Shown here one piece after another: positions 1 to 12,386 of a stretch of DNA of 64,000 nt. How positions within the stretch are numbered: position 1 is the stretch's first letter; each line of letters starts with the position of its first letter. This stretch comes from Quillaja saponaria (lineage: Eukaryota > Streptophyta > Magnoliopsida > Fabales > Quillajaceae). Under the pieces are notes generated by a model. The model was not told the DNA's origin. It saw only the letters and a program-made list of their open reading frames with translations, and did no database searches. The translations under genes were made by a program, and so were the position numbers. The DNA lies in contig CM055611.1 in NCBI GenBank assembly GCA_029379385.1, positions 7,068,001-7,132,000 of the forward strand. The letters are read 5' to 3'.

Positions 1-727
1 ATTTAGGTTGGTTTTGGATAACAAAACCATATAAATTGAGGATAGTTATTTCAATTGTAAACCGAATTATTTGGATTGGTTAAAATTTTCTTCAAAACCG
101 AAACAAACTGAACCATACACACCTCAAAATAGGAATGGGTAATTCCACTCCTAGATGGACTTGAAGGAATCCTATTTTTATAAAATAAAATAATCAGTAT
201 GGAATGAGTTAAACTAATTAATAAGGAGGTCATAATTATTAATATAATAAATTTCCATTATTGTCTACTATTTTATTTTATTTTATTTTTTAAAAAATAA
301 TATGTATTCTATCAAATTTGTTTTATATTTCTTTTTGTTTTTAGTAGAGTATTAGATGGAAGAAAAGGAAAAGTCAGTTTCTTTTTGCTTAGATAAATTA
401 AGGGGATTAGGTGATTGATGTGAAATTATTTTCTCCGTTAAAGAAAAAGTCTCCATTTTTAATTTTTTTAATTATATTCCGTACTAAACACCTTTTATTA
501 AGTTGTTGTTTTCTTACTCATTTTATATAAAGGCAATTGAGAAAACTAAACACTAAATTAATTGGAATACTAGCTTTCAAGAGAAAGAAAATGACAGACA
601 TTAGATGCCAGTAAGCAACATAAATCTTTCCCAAAATACCCTATTATATTTCTATATTTGCCAAGATTAGATAGTAGATACCAAGAACCAACATAAATCT
701 CTGGTGGCCCTACGAATAGATTTGGAT
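1..727. other. A+T-rich upstream flank of the P450 pseudogene
   Basis: No gene is visible here. Positions 60-125 carry an 'aaaccgaa...ctgaacc' style stretch like the ends of plant hAT elements, similar in flavour to the pieces near 58,620-58,780 and 62,430-62,480. It may be an old hAT end, but there is no partner end or target duplication. The rest is low-complexity A/T sequence. Confidence 0.4.
522..531 (+). promoter_or_regulatory. Possible TATA box of the CYP82 pseudogene
   Basis: A 'tttatataaa' motif lies about 200 bases before the first ATG at 728. Its spacing would allow a leader of roughly 170 bases. In such A/T-rich DNA a chance match is quite possible, so this is a weak assignment. 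Confidence 0.3.
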
Positions 728-2946
728 ATGAATTTCTTAAACACAGCCTCACTGACTCTCATTTCCTTACTACTTTTCATTGCCATTCCTTTCATTCTTT
801 ACACATGGAGGTCCAAATTAGTCACTGCCACGGGCAAAACACCACCACCTGTAGCTGCCGGCGCATGGCCACCAATAGGCCATCTTCTGTTGTTAAGCCG
901 TGTAAAGCTACCCCACAAAACTTTGGGAGCCATGGCCGACAAATACGGACCCATTTTTATCATTAATCTTGTAATGCACCCCACTGTGGTAGTGAGCAAC
1001 GTGAAGATAGCTAAGGAATGCTTCACTATCAATGACCATGCCGTCTCCTCACGTCCCCAAATTGTGGCATATAAACTATTGGGTTAAAATGCCATGTTTG
1101 CGTTTGCACCTTATGGATCTTATTGGCGTGATTTGCGCAAAATTGTTACGTTAGAGTTACTCTCCAATCGCAGAATCCAACTATTAAGCCATGTTCGAGT
1201 TTCCGAAGTTGGAGCATCCATTAAAGAGTTATACAAACGTTGGACTGGATCATCTTCCCATTTTCAAGTAGAGCTGAACCAATGGTTTGGTGAGTTAACA
1301 CTCAATGTGGTTCTCAAAATTATTTGTGGGAAGCGATGTTTTGGGGTGAAGAGTGTCGACTGAAGAGAAAGAAGGAAGACGATGTCTTAGTGCTATAAAG
1401 GAATTTATACATTTGTTGGGGAAGTTTGTGCCTTCGGATGCTATTCCTGGCATTGGATGGTTGGATTTGGGTGGGTATGAGAAGGCCATGAAGAAAACTG
1501 CAAAAGACTTGGACTACATTTTAAGTGAGTGGTTAGAGGAGCATTAGGAGAAGAGGGCTTCAGGTGAGGTGGCTAAAGATGACCAAGACTTCATGGATGT
1601 GATGCTTTCAGTTATTGATGGTGCAGAACTGCATGGGTTTGATGCTGATACTATCATCAAAGCCACAACCTTGGTAAGTATATACTAATACTCTACATAC
1701 AGATGATGATATTAATGTTAGCGAAATGTTTTCTTTTTTGTTGCATGTTTGCTAGTACGAATTTAATAACAAAGTACAACAAAGATAATGAAGAAAAAGT
1801 ATAATAATAATGAAATGAGATTAGAAGCCTTAGTTTCTTGATTGAAGTACGTAGGGACTTCCCTACCTTAAGAAGTGATCATACACCCCTTTTTGCACTA
1901 GGACAAGGAGTGGAAAGCTAGTCTAGTTTGCTCTTGAACAACTTATGAGTTATTCATTAAAAACTCGTATTCTAGCTCGAGTTCAGTTATTTTCTAAATA
2001 ATATTGAACTTTATTTTTTAAGTTCATTTAATCAACAATTAGTTAAGCTCAACGTTTCCAAAACATTACTCATTATGAACTCGGAGAGTCCACCTCCTTC
2101 AATTAATATTCTTACTACTTATTGAATATATGCTCATTGAAACGGCTCTGTGCACGACTGTTAGATGCAAACTTTTTGTGGGCCCCATATGGGGCTAATT
2201 ATTTGTTACACTCCGAATATGATGATTTGGAACATTGTGGATTATTATTTTCATATATGAAGAGTTGTTCGCCTTGAGCAAGCTTGGGTCTCTCACAAAT
2301 TGTAAACTTCGCAGGCTATGATTGTAGGAGGCATAGATACCAGCACGTATACCCTTATGTGGTCAATATCTCTATTGAATTGCTTAACAACTTTCATGTT
2401 CTAACGAAGGCCCAAGAAGAATTGGATGTTCACGTTGGCAAAGACAGATTTGTGAAGGAGTCGGATCTTGGTAAGTTAGTCTACATCCCAGCCATAATTA
2501 AAGAAACTTTGAGATTACACTCTCCGGCACCTCTGTTACTACCCCATGAGTTCACTGAAGACTGTATCATAGCTGGGTTCCATATCTCCAAAGGCACTCG
2601 TCTAATGACAAACTTATGGAAGATCCATACAGACCGTAGTATCTGGACAGACCTATTAGAGTTCAAGCCAGAGAGGTTCCTCACCACTCACAAATATGTT
2701 GAGCTTCGAGGTAACCATTATGAGTTCATTCCATTTGGAAGTGGGAGAAGAATTTGTCCAGGAATCTCATTTGGCCTTCGATTGCTTCATTTTACTCTTG
2801 CTACATTCCAACACCCATTTGAAATCTCAAGCCCAATAGGTGCACCAGTTAATATGCCTGAGACATTTGGAGTTACAAACTTGAAATCCACCTTACTCCA
2901 GGTTTTAGTAAAACCTCGATTGCCTTCAAATCTTTATACCAAATGA
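728..2946 (+). pseudogene. CYP82-family cytochrome P450 pseudogene
   Basis: Microsomal heme monooxygenase of the plant CYP82 family, whose members oxidise specialised metabolites; the substrate cannot be told. Exon 1 is 728-1673, a GT-AG intron is 1674-2314, and exon 2 is 2315-2946. Seen in order: an N-terminal membrane anchor (residues ~8-25), the proline hinge TPPPVAAGAWPPIGH, the I-helix GGIDTS, the K-helix ETLR, PERF, and the heme loop [10 protein letters not shown] with its cysteine. I start at ATG 728 because it directly precedes the anchor; the frame stays open a little further upstream but only from a GTG. The gene is dead: a TAA at 1085-1087, a frameshift close to 1361, a TAG at 1545-1547, and a further frameshift near 2375-2385 that looks like a 5-base duplication (attgaattg). 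Apart from these lesions both exons keep nearly full family length, so inactivation looks fairly recent. Confidence 0.93.
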
Positions 2947-3884
2947 TGTGATTGTGCTGTGGGGGTTTCCTAGGTTACTAAGAGTCACAATGCACAGTGT
3001 GAGGCTGTTAGTAATGTTAGCAAAAGTGAGCCCGTGAATGAAGTAAGTTACATAAGAATGAGAGTGAGAAACTCCTGGGAATATTTATGTGTTGCATCTA
3101 AATTTTTTACTTGGTTTTTTTATTTAAAAATATTTGATGTATTTTCATGTATTTAATTTTTATATTATCAGTAAATAAGAGGGTGTTGTGTTATAAATAC
3201 TAACACCAACAATGTACCACCCATGATTTTAATTAAATGCACTGATATATTCTAATTCTATTTACCAATGATCTATAGATTTATACATTGATAATATATC
3301 AAATAATAACTTTTGACATAAATATTAATTTTTATATCACATGTATTGCACGTAAATTATTTCTACAAATCAATATTTTTTTATATTTAATTTTTGAAAT
3401 AAATTTACAAAATTTCTATTTTTTAATTTCTTAAATATTTATCGTCTTTAACATTAGTTCTTGATTCTTATTTTTGATGCCATCGAATAAACAACATCAT
3501 GTTAACGTTACAAACAAAATGCAAATAGTTGTTAAAGCAAAAAAAAAATCCATTCAATATACATATTATAATTGTTTTTACAAAATATGGCTAAAAAACA
3601 GTTTAACATAATGTTCTAAAAATAGTTTAAATTAAAATTTACACTTTATTTACTAAGTAAGTTCATGTCACAGAGTTCCATCAGTACCAATCGACACGAA
3701 CTTTTCGTTCACTACAATTACATACATAGAAAAGAGAAAAATAAATCTCTGATAAATAAGATATTAAAAAAAAATTACTATTAAGAATTAATATATTTAA
3801 AAACTTCAATAAATATGAATTTATTATACTAAAAGTGTTGTTACCATCAAGAATTTATTATTATTAGAAACTCTAATGTAGAGG
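2947..3884. other. A+T-rich spacer
   Basis: No coding signal, tandem repeat or LTR-like end is apparent. It separates the P450 pseudogene from the minus-strand CACTA relic and may include decayed 3' sequence of that transposon, but I see no terminal inverted repeat that would prove it. Confidence 0.4.
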
Positions 3885-6560
3885 CACCCAAACCCGTACT
3901 TCACACGGAAAATGTATTGTTAGATATTCCATTGAATCAAAGAAACCCATAATATATATTTTCTCCAATTTGCATAGGATTTTAATTAGTTCGCCTTCCA
4001 ACTGGGTTATATGGTGGACATCCGTCTCATTCGAACAAATGTCTACAAAAAATTTGCTAAATTGTGTGAACCCTTCCTATATTAGTTTAGGCAAAATGTC
4101 CCGTTCAGCTAACGACAACAGCCTCTTTAGGATCATATGACAATCATGACTTTTCATTATATATTGTTTCTTCTTATCAACAGTGATACAGTGGGATATA
4201 TTTGAGACGTAACCATCAAGAAACCACAGTTACTTGATCCACTCACTAACTCCTTTAAATTATTCATCTGTTAATATGTATGAGACTTTTGGTTTTAAGT
4301 ACTACTTACATCCACCTACTACAAATGTAATTCTGAATGTTTGCACAACAATTGCAAATTCTCATGCGTCTTCACATTTTCATTTGTTTTACCTTTCAAA
4401 TTCATTAGTGTTAAGATATTATTAAAACAATTCTTCTCAATATGCATAACATCTAGATTATGTCCAATCAAATTTGTCTCTCAATATGGTAATTCCCAAA
4501 AAATAGTATGTTTTGTCCAATTATGATCTTACCAAATCCACCGATTTTTAGTTTCCCACTTTTACTCCTAAAAGTGATTCGTTTATGTCCAAACACCTGT
4601 GCCTTCACTTGTACACAATTCAAAGTAGAGGAGATCTTGATTTGTCAACATACCATTTTGTGAAAGCATCCTTTTTCCTTCAAAAACAATGATTCATTGG
4701 CAAGAACTATTGATGACTATCAAACTAAGAAAAGTCTTTTAAGCCTAGGGATAATCGAAAATGCAAAGACTTGATGGAATATCTTTTGTAGAATTGTGTG
4801 CTTTCTAAGGATTGTACAGAGAGTGTTTACAGACAATACACTTGTCTTTTCACTACGTACCTTCCCCTTCATCACAGTACAAATGACAATCATTGGGACA
4901 TGCACCTATTTGTTTATGGTCCAACCTGAGTTTAATAACCATTTTACTTGATTGCTAAAAATGTCTGGCAACTTCTTTGATTTAAGCAACATAGTCTTAA
5001 TGATGGATATCATATGACCGTAATTGTACTCCTTCATGTGCAACTTAGATTTAAGATAAAGAGTTAAGTCACTGCAGAGAATGTCATATGATGTTGTTCA
5101 CATTCTTCCCACAAAGGCTCGTCAACAGACTTGCATAAATTATAGAACTTATTAGTAGTAGATTTATTCGGTTGTTCTTCGGTGGCATCAAAATGGAACC
5201 CTATCCATCACCATTTCTATATGTGGTAAATAAATTAAAGCATCCTTTTTCCTTCGAAAATGATGATTGATTAATAATTAGTTATACTTTCATTGGCAAG
5301 AACTATTGATGACTAATTGTCCATAAAAATGTAGCTTTCATTAGGAAATTCTAGTTCTTGAGCACATCAAAGGTGTATATACCTTCAGTCCACAAAGTTT
5401 TTAACTCATTTGTTAAAGGTGTTAAGTAAACATCCAATTTATTCTTTGGGGATTTAGGAACAAAATGTTAGAGATATGGAATTTTGGGTCATTCACATGT
5501 TGGGTGGAAGATTGTATGGAGTAATAAATATAGGCCAATATATAGTCGGGTACTTGAATTACCAAGCTAATTAAATCCATCAGTAGATAACCTTAACCAG
5601 ACATTTCTAGCCTTACTTGAAAACTTAGGATATGTAAGATCAAGGCGAGTTATAAAATTTGGGTCTCAATTAACGCCTTCTTGGTGACATATCATGTGTC
5701 TTGCACTCTTAAACTGACAAGTAAAGTCTTTGAAGCCTTAGGATAATAAGAAAATAACGCAAAGAATTGATGGAATATCTTTTGTTAGAATTGTGTGCTT
5801 TCTAAGGATTGTACAAAGAGTGTTTACAGATAGTACACTTTTTCTTTTCACTACGTACCTTCCCCCTAGTTATAGTACATATGACAATCATTGGGACATA
5901 CACCTATTTGCTTATGGTCCAACCTAAGTTCAATAACCATTTTTCTCGATTGTTAAAATTGTCTAGCAACTTCTCTTATTTGTGCAACATAGTCTTAATA
6001 ATGGATATCATACAATCATGATTGTACTCTGTCATATGCGACTAAGATTTTAAGCTAAAAGGTTAAATTACTGCAAAGAATGTCATATGATGTTGTTCAC
6101 ATCCTTCCCACAAAGGCTTGTCAATGGACTTGAGTAAATTATAGAACTTAGTAGTAGATTCATTCGGTTTTTCTTCGATGACATCGAAATGGAACCCCAT
6201 CCATCACCATGTCTATATATGGGTTCACATTTTCAGGAGAAAGATCAGCATTCATCGAACAAGAACCCCCAGCTTGCCAAAATTCTTCACCTATGCAAAA
6301 TCCAATTTAAGTAAATCACCAAAAACCCTTTATTGTACAAATGCCTTGTAATATCAAATGGACTATTTGTTGTCTTGCAAATTGAACATAAACAATAGAA
6401 TTAACCATCTACATCCACTGTACTTGGGTTTGTTATGGCAAATGATATGAACTCTTTAACACCTTTCTTAAAACTATCCATTATAAAACCTTCATAATTC
6501 TTTCGATTAAACATCTAACTACGATTCTATAGCATTTTTTTCTAATTAAACAAATGAATA
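3885..6560 (-). pseudogene. CACTA (En/Spm) TNP2-like transposase relic 1
   Basis: Read on the minus strand from ~6,550 down, the order matches plant TNP2 transposases. First comes a transposase-associated N-terminal block (SWMFNRKNYEG..., FISFA). Then a KPNESTTKFYNLL / PLWEGCEQHH segment (~6,210-6,080), the IIPRLKRLF block (~4,730-4,760) and STDGFN plus SPKNKLDVYLTPL (~5,580-5,420). Next comes NLDVMHIEKN (~4,470-4,440), the DGYVSN / MKSHDCH block (~4,225-4,140), and last a FFDSMEYLTIHFP piece (~3,940-3,905) of the DUF4218 type. Many stops and frame changes and an internal duplication make it non-functional. The product would cut and paste CACTA elements. No CACTA terminal repeat was found, so the element ends are unknown. 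Confidence 0.88.
4660..6230 (-). repeat. Direct duplication inside the CACTA transposase relic
   Basis: Two long similar blocks lie in direct orientation about 1 kb apart, 4,731-5,226 and 5,731-6,225. Both hold the same transposase segment, including 'atgatgttgttcacat' and 'tggaacccyatccatcacc'. A smaller shared piece with 'aaagcatcctttttccttc' lies at ~4,663 and ~5,236. The block between the copies (5,330-5,720) is single and encodes the STDGFN region. This implies duplication of part of the gene followed by deletion and divergence. Confidence 0.85.
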
Positions 6561-6812
6561 ATTATTTATAAATACTACGGATATCGAAGTCAAAAGGCTA
6601 AATAGCTTTGAACAGCTCTATAGAACATGAAAATTCTAGTGACGACATGTCTAACGCCTTCATCTCATTCCTAAAGTGTACGATCATATCTCATTCAAGA
6701 AAATGACACGTCCATTTTAGTGAGATACTAAATTTCTTCATTTCATTTTGTCAAAATTTTGCTATCATTTCCATATGGTCTCCTAGGTACACGACGTATA
6801 CATTGTCACACC
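6561..6812 (-). other. Upstream non-coding region of CACTA relic 1
   Basis: This stretch, with 'ctcattcaagaaaatgacac' and 'gtctcctaggtacacgac', resembles 12,480-12,660 upstream of CACTA relic 2 ('cccattcaaaaaagctacac', 'ttctcctaagtacatgac'). The similarity appears to resume beyond the LTR element at ~9,000-9,200, so one CACTA 5' region was split by that insertion. Confidence 0.6.
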
Positions 6813-7048
6813 CATCAGCTGTCTTCCATGACCAACAACACAGTTACTGCACCGCATCATATTTAAAACAAACACAAATGAATTCAATATACATTTTTCA
6901 TATAAGGCAAAGAACAATATATTGTAGAATTACAATTTAAAATTTCAAGATGAATTAGGATGTATTACTAAGTCCACATATGCCCCGGGTAACATACGAG
7001 AACAAGGTAATCACTTCCTACACTTGCAGCCACAGACCTCTAATCCTT

Positions 7049-7061
7049 GCTCTGATACCAA
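7049..7061 (-). other. Primer-binding site (tRNA-iMet)
   Basis: 'gctctgataccaa' is the reverse complement of TTGGTATCAGAGC, the standard plant initiator-tRNA-Met primer-binding motif. It is separated by two bases from the LTR edge at 7,064, the same spacing as at 21,884-21,885. Confidence 0.9.
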
Positions 7062-7063
7062 CT

Positions 7064-8990
7064 TGTCACACCATACTTGGAGGTATGACCGGCCAGAATA
7101 ACAGATACCTAAACCTCTGTAACTTTGACTCCTGACCAAAAATGAAAACATAGATTACTTAAAAATAAAATTTTAAGTAACATTTGTAAAAGTGAAAGTA
7201 TATATATGCTATATATCGTAAAGGATAGTTTCACAAAACTTTCGGCAGAGTCTCCCCACAAAGTGGAGCATCTCCAAATAGTACAATCATAATACCACCT
7301 TAATTTACATCATATACACAAGGAGCTTTGCTCCAACAGAAGAAAAATAAGACACAATGACCAAAATGCGAAATAGCATAATATTAAGCCCTAATGTGAT
7401 TGTAGTGTTTCATTCCCTAGCTTCAAACATGCATCCTTTCAAAGAGTACCTTGCTCAAATAATTGCTAGTAAATCAAGGTCTTACTAGGAGGAGTCCGAG
7501 GAGAACCTAAAGTTAAAAACATAAAAGAAAAAGGAGTGAGTCATATAGACTCGGTTAGTGAAAGACGTAACCAAAGGGGTACTAGCATAAAACATCACAA
7601 AATTATTAATCATTATCTTGATAAAATCATATCAACATAACTCACTTTCTGATTACTTTCCACATATATATGTATATATCCTCCTTGGGTCTATTCAACT
7701 CTTGCACACTATAGTAAATAATCTCCTACAATAATCTCCCCTGGGGCTGAGTTACTTAAATATATATTTGTACAATCATGTAAGCAAATCAAATTTATCC
7801 TATGTGCACTTGGATTTTAAATCATATTACAAATAATTCTTTGGCCCTATCAACCACATACAAATCATTCAACTATCACATAACATATTAAGTTTCAAAT
7901 TTGCATATATTTAGAATTTTATCACATAATTCAACATTTATAGTCAACTCAAAGTATTCATTTTTATCAAACAATCATATATATTTGCAAACATTTACAA
8001 AACACAACTAGAAATCAAAAGGTAATATCTTTCACTCACTACTTTACGGTTGTTGCTTGTGACTTCCCCCTAAAGCCAAAAGTGTAGCCGAACTAAGCGC
8101 TATATTTCAGAGATGAAATTACATTTTCAATGTATCACTTAGTTTCAAAATTTCATAGATTATTAGTCCCTAACCACAAATACTTGACTAAAATAATTTC
8201 AAAACATTAAATTACAAAGAACTTCTTTCAGTCATTTTACCAAACACCTTGAGGGCACACTTTGTTCCAATTCATATATGTCTTATGTGTGTAAACCAAG
8301 AAGGAAACTAGCACCAACACAAGGAACCCAACTCTAAACATAATTCAAACACTAAATTGAAGTTAGATTAGCTATTTAGGGGAAACAAAAAGCTTGAATC
8401 ATGGAAATCCACAAGAACCCAACAAATTATCCCCCATCAACACTTTACCTACCATTTCCTCACCACTTTGTTCATATTCGTACCCCTAAAATTCCTTAAA
8501 TCGAAGTCCATAAACAAAAACAAAAAGGGAAAGAGATTAGTTCCAAGAAAAATAAGAGAAATTAGTTGAAATAAAAGCAGTTGAAAGCTACCCTAAAATG
8601 GGAGAACAGTCGAGTAGTAGCTAGAGCCGGTGGCTGTCAACATGAGCTGCTAGAGCCGGTGGCTATCAACATGAGCTGTTATTCTAAGTAGCTAGTCAAA
8701 GATGAGCTGGAAGGAGGGCAAGGCACAAGCAGATGCAAGCTAGTGACGTTGAAGAACTAGAGACTTTGGCTTCTTGAAGGAGGACAATGGAAGGGTCGAG
8801 AAAAACAGGGGAAAGAAAAAGCATGAATGAGGAAGAGAAAAATGAGGAAAAAGAAATAGGAAAATAGCAGAAAAAAGGAAAAACAAAAATAAAAAGGAAA
8901 GTGGGTATTTTATTTTATTTATTTATTCATTTATAACCAAAATTTCTAAAATTTTCCTTTTCATTACCTAAAATTTCCCTTTACGGTAGT
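7064..8990 (-). repeat. 5' LTR of the truncated minus-strand element
   Basis: It starts TGTCACACC and carries the family blocks 'ggtatgaccggccag', 'cctctgtaac' and 'gagtgagtcatatagactcg', then 'ggggctgagttactta'. Its far end is replaced or lost near 8,990, where CACTA-like upstream sequence resumes. Confidence 0.75.
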
Positions 8991-9265
8991 ATATCACACA
9001 CACAAACATACTGTAACTATATATGCACCCGGAGAACATAAAAAACAACTTGCAAAATTTCAAACAAATGAATGACAAGTTTAGCAACTCATAACTTGGA
9101 ATGATGTTTTGCTTTCTTAAGCTATCCAACTTGAATAATTCAAAGATTGATAGCAAATGAATTCAATGTTATCCAAATTAAATGAACATTAACACAAGAA
9201 TGCATTTATACATGTCGATTGTTGAACAAGATTCTATGGTTTTCATTCTTTATATATTTGTGATA
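8991..9265. other. Resumed upstream region of CACTA relic 1
   Basis: 'gcaaaatttcaaacaaatgaatgacaag' style text followed by 'ataacttgga...cttaagctatcc' parallels 12,695-12,800 upstream of CACTA relic 2. It marks the right flank of the LTR insertion. No coding potential is visible. Confidence 0.5.
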
Positions 9266-9269
9266 TAAT

Positions 9270-9475
9270 AACAAGGGCTGATTAAAAAGAACCATCAAAA
9301 CCCTTCCAAAACTAATAATCATGATTACAAAACCTAACAGCAATGGTCTGTTCGAAATAACTATCAAAACCCTTCCAAAGAAAATAATATATAATTCAAA
9401 AAACTAAAAAGAGCCGATTCAATAGAATCATCAAAACTCTTCCAAAACAAATACACATTCAGAAAAACTAACGAA
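9270..9475. repeat. Short tandem repeat, about 3 copies of ~75 bases
   Basis: Each unit holds 'atcaaaacycttccaaa' followed by an 'aaaaactaa' type segment (near 9,296, 9,365 and 9,430). The copies are imperfect. There is no coding potential. Confidence 0.65.
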
Positions 9476-9949
9476 TGAATACTGCTTCATGTATACAATG
9501 TTAGGAATCTAAGGGTCATGCAACCTATGCATACGTAACGCAATAACAATAACTTTTCCAAACCAAGAACACAGATGCATGAATTGAAATTTTTTATTAG
9601 TTATCTATGTTTCCTATGCAGAAGCAGATAATAATAAGGAACACAAATTGCTATTTTTGAATATTTTATAATTTTTTCATTTATTTTTGGTAAATATCTG
9701 TTCAAAGAAATTTTATATTTCAAATCAAACTTTGTTATAAATAAAATTTTATTTTACAGAAAATCATCCTAACAGCATTTAAAATATATCAAATAGAATT
9801 AAAAAAAAAAGAATAAATAATCTAAAAATCATCTCTTAAATCCTCATCATGTTCTCTACTTTACTAGTCTTCCCACTAATTGAGGTGTGAAAGGCTGTTA
9901 TAAGTTATACATAATTTGATATATATACAAGTTAAAAATTAAGAGAACT
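9476..9949. other. A+T-rich spacer
   Basis: No gene, repeat or element boundary is recognisable. It leads directly into the ~165-bp tandem array. Confidence 0.4.
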
Positions 9950-11835
9950 TAAATTATGTTGACTATTTTGCCCCCAAACCCAATTTTGCAAAACTTTTTC
10001 TTTAACATTATAACTTGTGGATAAAATTCTAACTGTTGTTCTAAATGACATAATGTTTCTTCCTATAAGTTTTATTCGTTACCTGGTCGTGCCTATACTC
10101 TTGAAATCTCAAATAGACTTGTACTTGACCGTTTTGCCCCCTAAATCCTATTTCACAAAGTTTTTTTTTTTTGAAACTCTAATTTTGGCATAAAATCCTA
10201 ACCATTGTTCTAAATGGTATTCTGTTTCTTCTTACATGTCTTATTCCTTTCCACAGTTGTGCTAGTATTTCTAGAATCTCGAAAATACATGTATTTGATC
10301 GTTCGCCCCTAAATGCTAGTTTGCAAAGTTTTTCCTTTGAAACTCTAAATTTGGCAAAATAGTCAAGTTTCTAGAATCTCGAAAATACATGTCGTATTCA
10401 TCGCTACGATGGTGTCGGTACTTCAAGAATTCAAAAAGGACTCGTACTTATCTATTTTGTCCTCTAGAACCCATTTTACAAAGCTTTTGCTTTGAAACTC
10501 TAATTTTGGTATAAAATTCTAATTGTTAATATAAATATAATTTCATTTCTTCCTACAGGTCTTATTTGTCTCGGCATCCCGAAATGATTTCTACTTGACC
10601 ATTTTGTCTTTGAACCTTATTTTGCAAAACTTCTGCTTTCAAACACTAATTTTGGCATAAAATTCTAATATTTGATCAAAATGATATTTATTTCTTCTTA
10701 CAAGTTTTATTCGTTCTAACGGTCATGCTGTTACTCCCAGAATCATTAAAGCATTTGCACTTGACTATTTTGCCCCAATCCCCAGCCCCATCTTGCAAAA
10801 CTTTTAGTTTGAAACTTTAAGTTTAGAATAAATTCCTAACTGTTGATCCAAAAGATATTTTGTTTTTTCTTACAAATCTTATTCATATACTTGGTTTGTG
10901 TCGGTACTCCTAGAATACCAAATGGTATTGTACTTGACTATTTTGTCTCTTGAACCTTATTTTGAAAAGCTTTTACTTTGAAATCTAATTTTGGCATAAA
11001 ATTCTAATCACTGAACCAAATGGAATTCCATTTCTTGCTAATTGTTTTATTGGTTGCCACAATCGTGTCAGTACTCCCAGAATCCCAAAAGGACTTGTAC
11101 GTGACCGTTTTGACCCCCCTGAATCTTATTTTGTAAAGCTTTTACTTTGAAAAATTAACTTTGTCATAAACTCTTAACCGTTGATCCAAATGATATTTTG
11201 TTTCTTCTCATAAGTCTTATTCGTCATCCTAGTCATGTTGGTACTCCCAAAATCCCTGAAAGGGCATGTACTTGACTGTTTTGTCCCCCAAACCTATTTC
11301 GCAAAGCATTTGCTTTGAAACTCTAACTTTCTCATAAAATCTTAACCATTGATCCAAATTGCATCTATTTCTTTCTACAAGTCTTATTCGTCATCACAGT
11401 CAGGTTGGTACTTTTGGAATTTCAAAATAACTTGTACTTGACCGTTTTGCCCCTAGAACCCTATTTTTCAAAGTTTTTTCTTTAAAATTCTTACTTTGGC
11501 ATAAAATCCTAACTATTTATCCAAATGAAATTTCCTTTCTTTTTACAAGTCTTATTTGTCATTCTAGTCATTTTGGTACTCCCAGAGTCTTGAAAGAATT
11601 TATACTTGACTGTTTTACCTACCGAATCCCATTTTGCAAAGCTTTTACTTTAAAACTCTAGCTTTGACATAAAATCCTAATCGTTGATCTTAATGCTATT
11701 CAATTTCTTCCTACAGGTATTATTCATCACCCACAATTGTGCCGATACTCCTAAAATCCCAAAAGGACTTGTACTTGACAGTTTTGTCACCCGACCCCAT
11801 TTTGCAAAGCTTTTGCTTTGAAATTCTAATGATTT
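9950..11835. repeat. ~165-bp tandem repeat array A (about 12 units)
   Basis: The landmark 'cttgaccgttttgcccc' recurs in diverged form at about 9,959, 10,122, 10,290, 10,447, 10,596, 10,760, 10,934, 11,100, 11,271, 11,434, 11,606 and 11,773. The spacing is 149-174 bases. Other unit landmarks are 'gcataaaatcctaac', 'ttgatccaaatg', 'cttattcgtc' and 'gtactcccagaat'. Several units contain a short perfect hairpin, CAAAGC-TTTT-GCTTTG (for example 10,479-10,494 and 11,805-11,820). No coding frame runs through it. It behaves like a local satellite. Confidence 0.9.
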
Positions 11836-12386
11836 TTATGAACCTAATGTAATTCTCTGACACATTGAATTCTGAGTTACAATTCAATAGTTGAGTTATG
11901 GCTAAAAGAATGGTTTCGTCACACCCTGACTGTATCAGATCATCTCCAATTACCAACATCTCATAAAACTTTGTAGCTCTGGGATTGGGAATCTCCAAGT
12001 CCAAATTGTAATTTATTCTTATGAAGTCCAACATCATTTCTATCATCCTGTTCATATAAAGTAGGACTTCATTATAAACAACCTATGATGGTCCGCCTTA
12101 AAAAAACTCCACGAACCTAGTATTACCTCGTTGACTCTCACCATGTAGACTCCATTTTCTATAAGCTTTAACAAAACCCTTCTTATTAAAGTGAAATGTA
12201 ACTTGTTCTCTAATAAGAAATTTACCTTTATCACAGACTTTAAAGGGATATCAGTTTTTTTTGGTCAAATATATAACATATACTGGAAAAAGCAAAGTTT
12301 TGAAATCCTTTAACCTCTTCCTTAAATTCATCCGACATGACATTATTCACCACACGATGATACATCCAACTTCGATTAACTGACAT
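11836..12386 (-). pseudogene. CACTA transposase relic 2, N-terminal part only
   Basis: On the minus strand a likely start ATG at 12,386-12,384 opens with MSVNRSWMYHR, the typical N-terminus of the transposase-associated domain, followed by EFKEEVKGFQNFAFS. Further on lies a segment (11,990-11,850) with NPRATKFYEML, SGCDETILLAI and LLNCNSEFN, matching the next block of TNP2 proteins. The reading frame changes between blocks. The gene stops abruptly at 11,835, where array A begins, so the catalytic part is missing. It is a second, independent copy relative to 3.9-6.5 kb. Confidence 0.85.

Larger units (their letters stand above)
6813..8990 (-). mobile_element. Truncated minus-strand LTR retroelement
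   Basis: A fragment of the same family as E1. A leader (~6,830-7,048) matches E1's leader after its PBS ('gatgaattaggatgtatyac', 'taagtccacata'). Then come a tRNA-iMet primer-binding site read on the minus strand (7,049-7,061) and an LTR beginning TGTCACACC at 7,064. The LTR runs into a purine-rich stretch at 8,780-8,930 and stops near 8,990 without the family's usual GGTTATAACA end. Coding sequence and the second LTR are missing. It lies in the upstream DNA of CACTA relic 1; the exact left edge is uncertain. Confidence 0.75.

Noticed and set aside
704..727. Upstream in-frame extension of the P450 start
   Set aside because: It begins with GTG and adds residues absent from the family. ATG 728 fits the membrane anchor.
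9950..11835. CRISPR-like regular repeats
   Set aside because: Units of ~165 bases repeat entirely, without unique spacers, in a plant genome. It is a satellite array.
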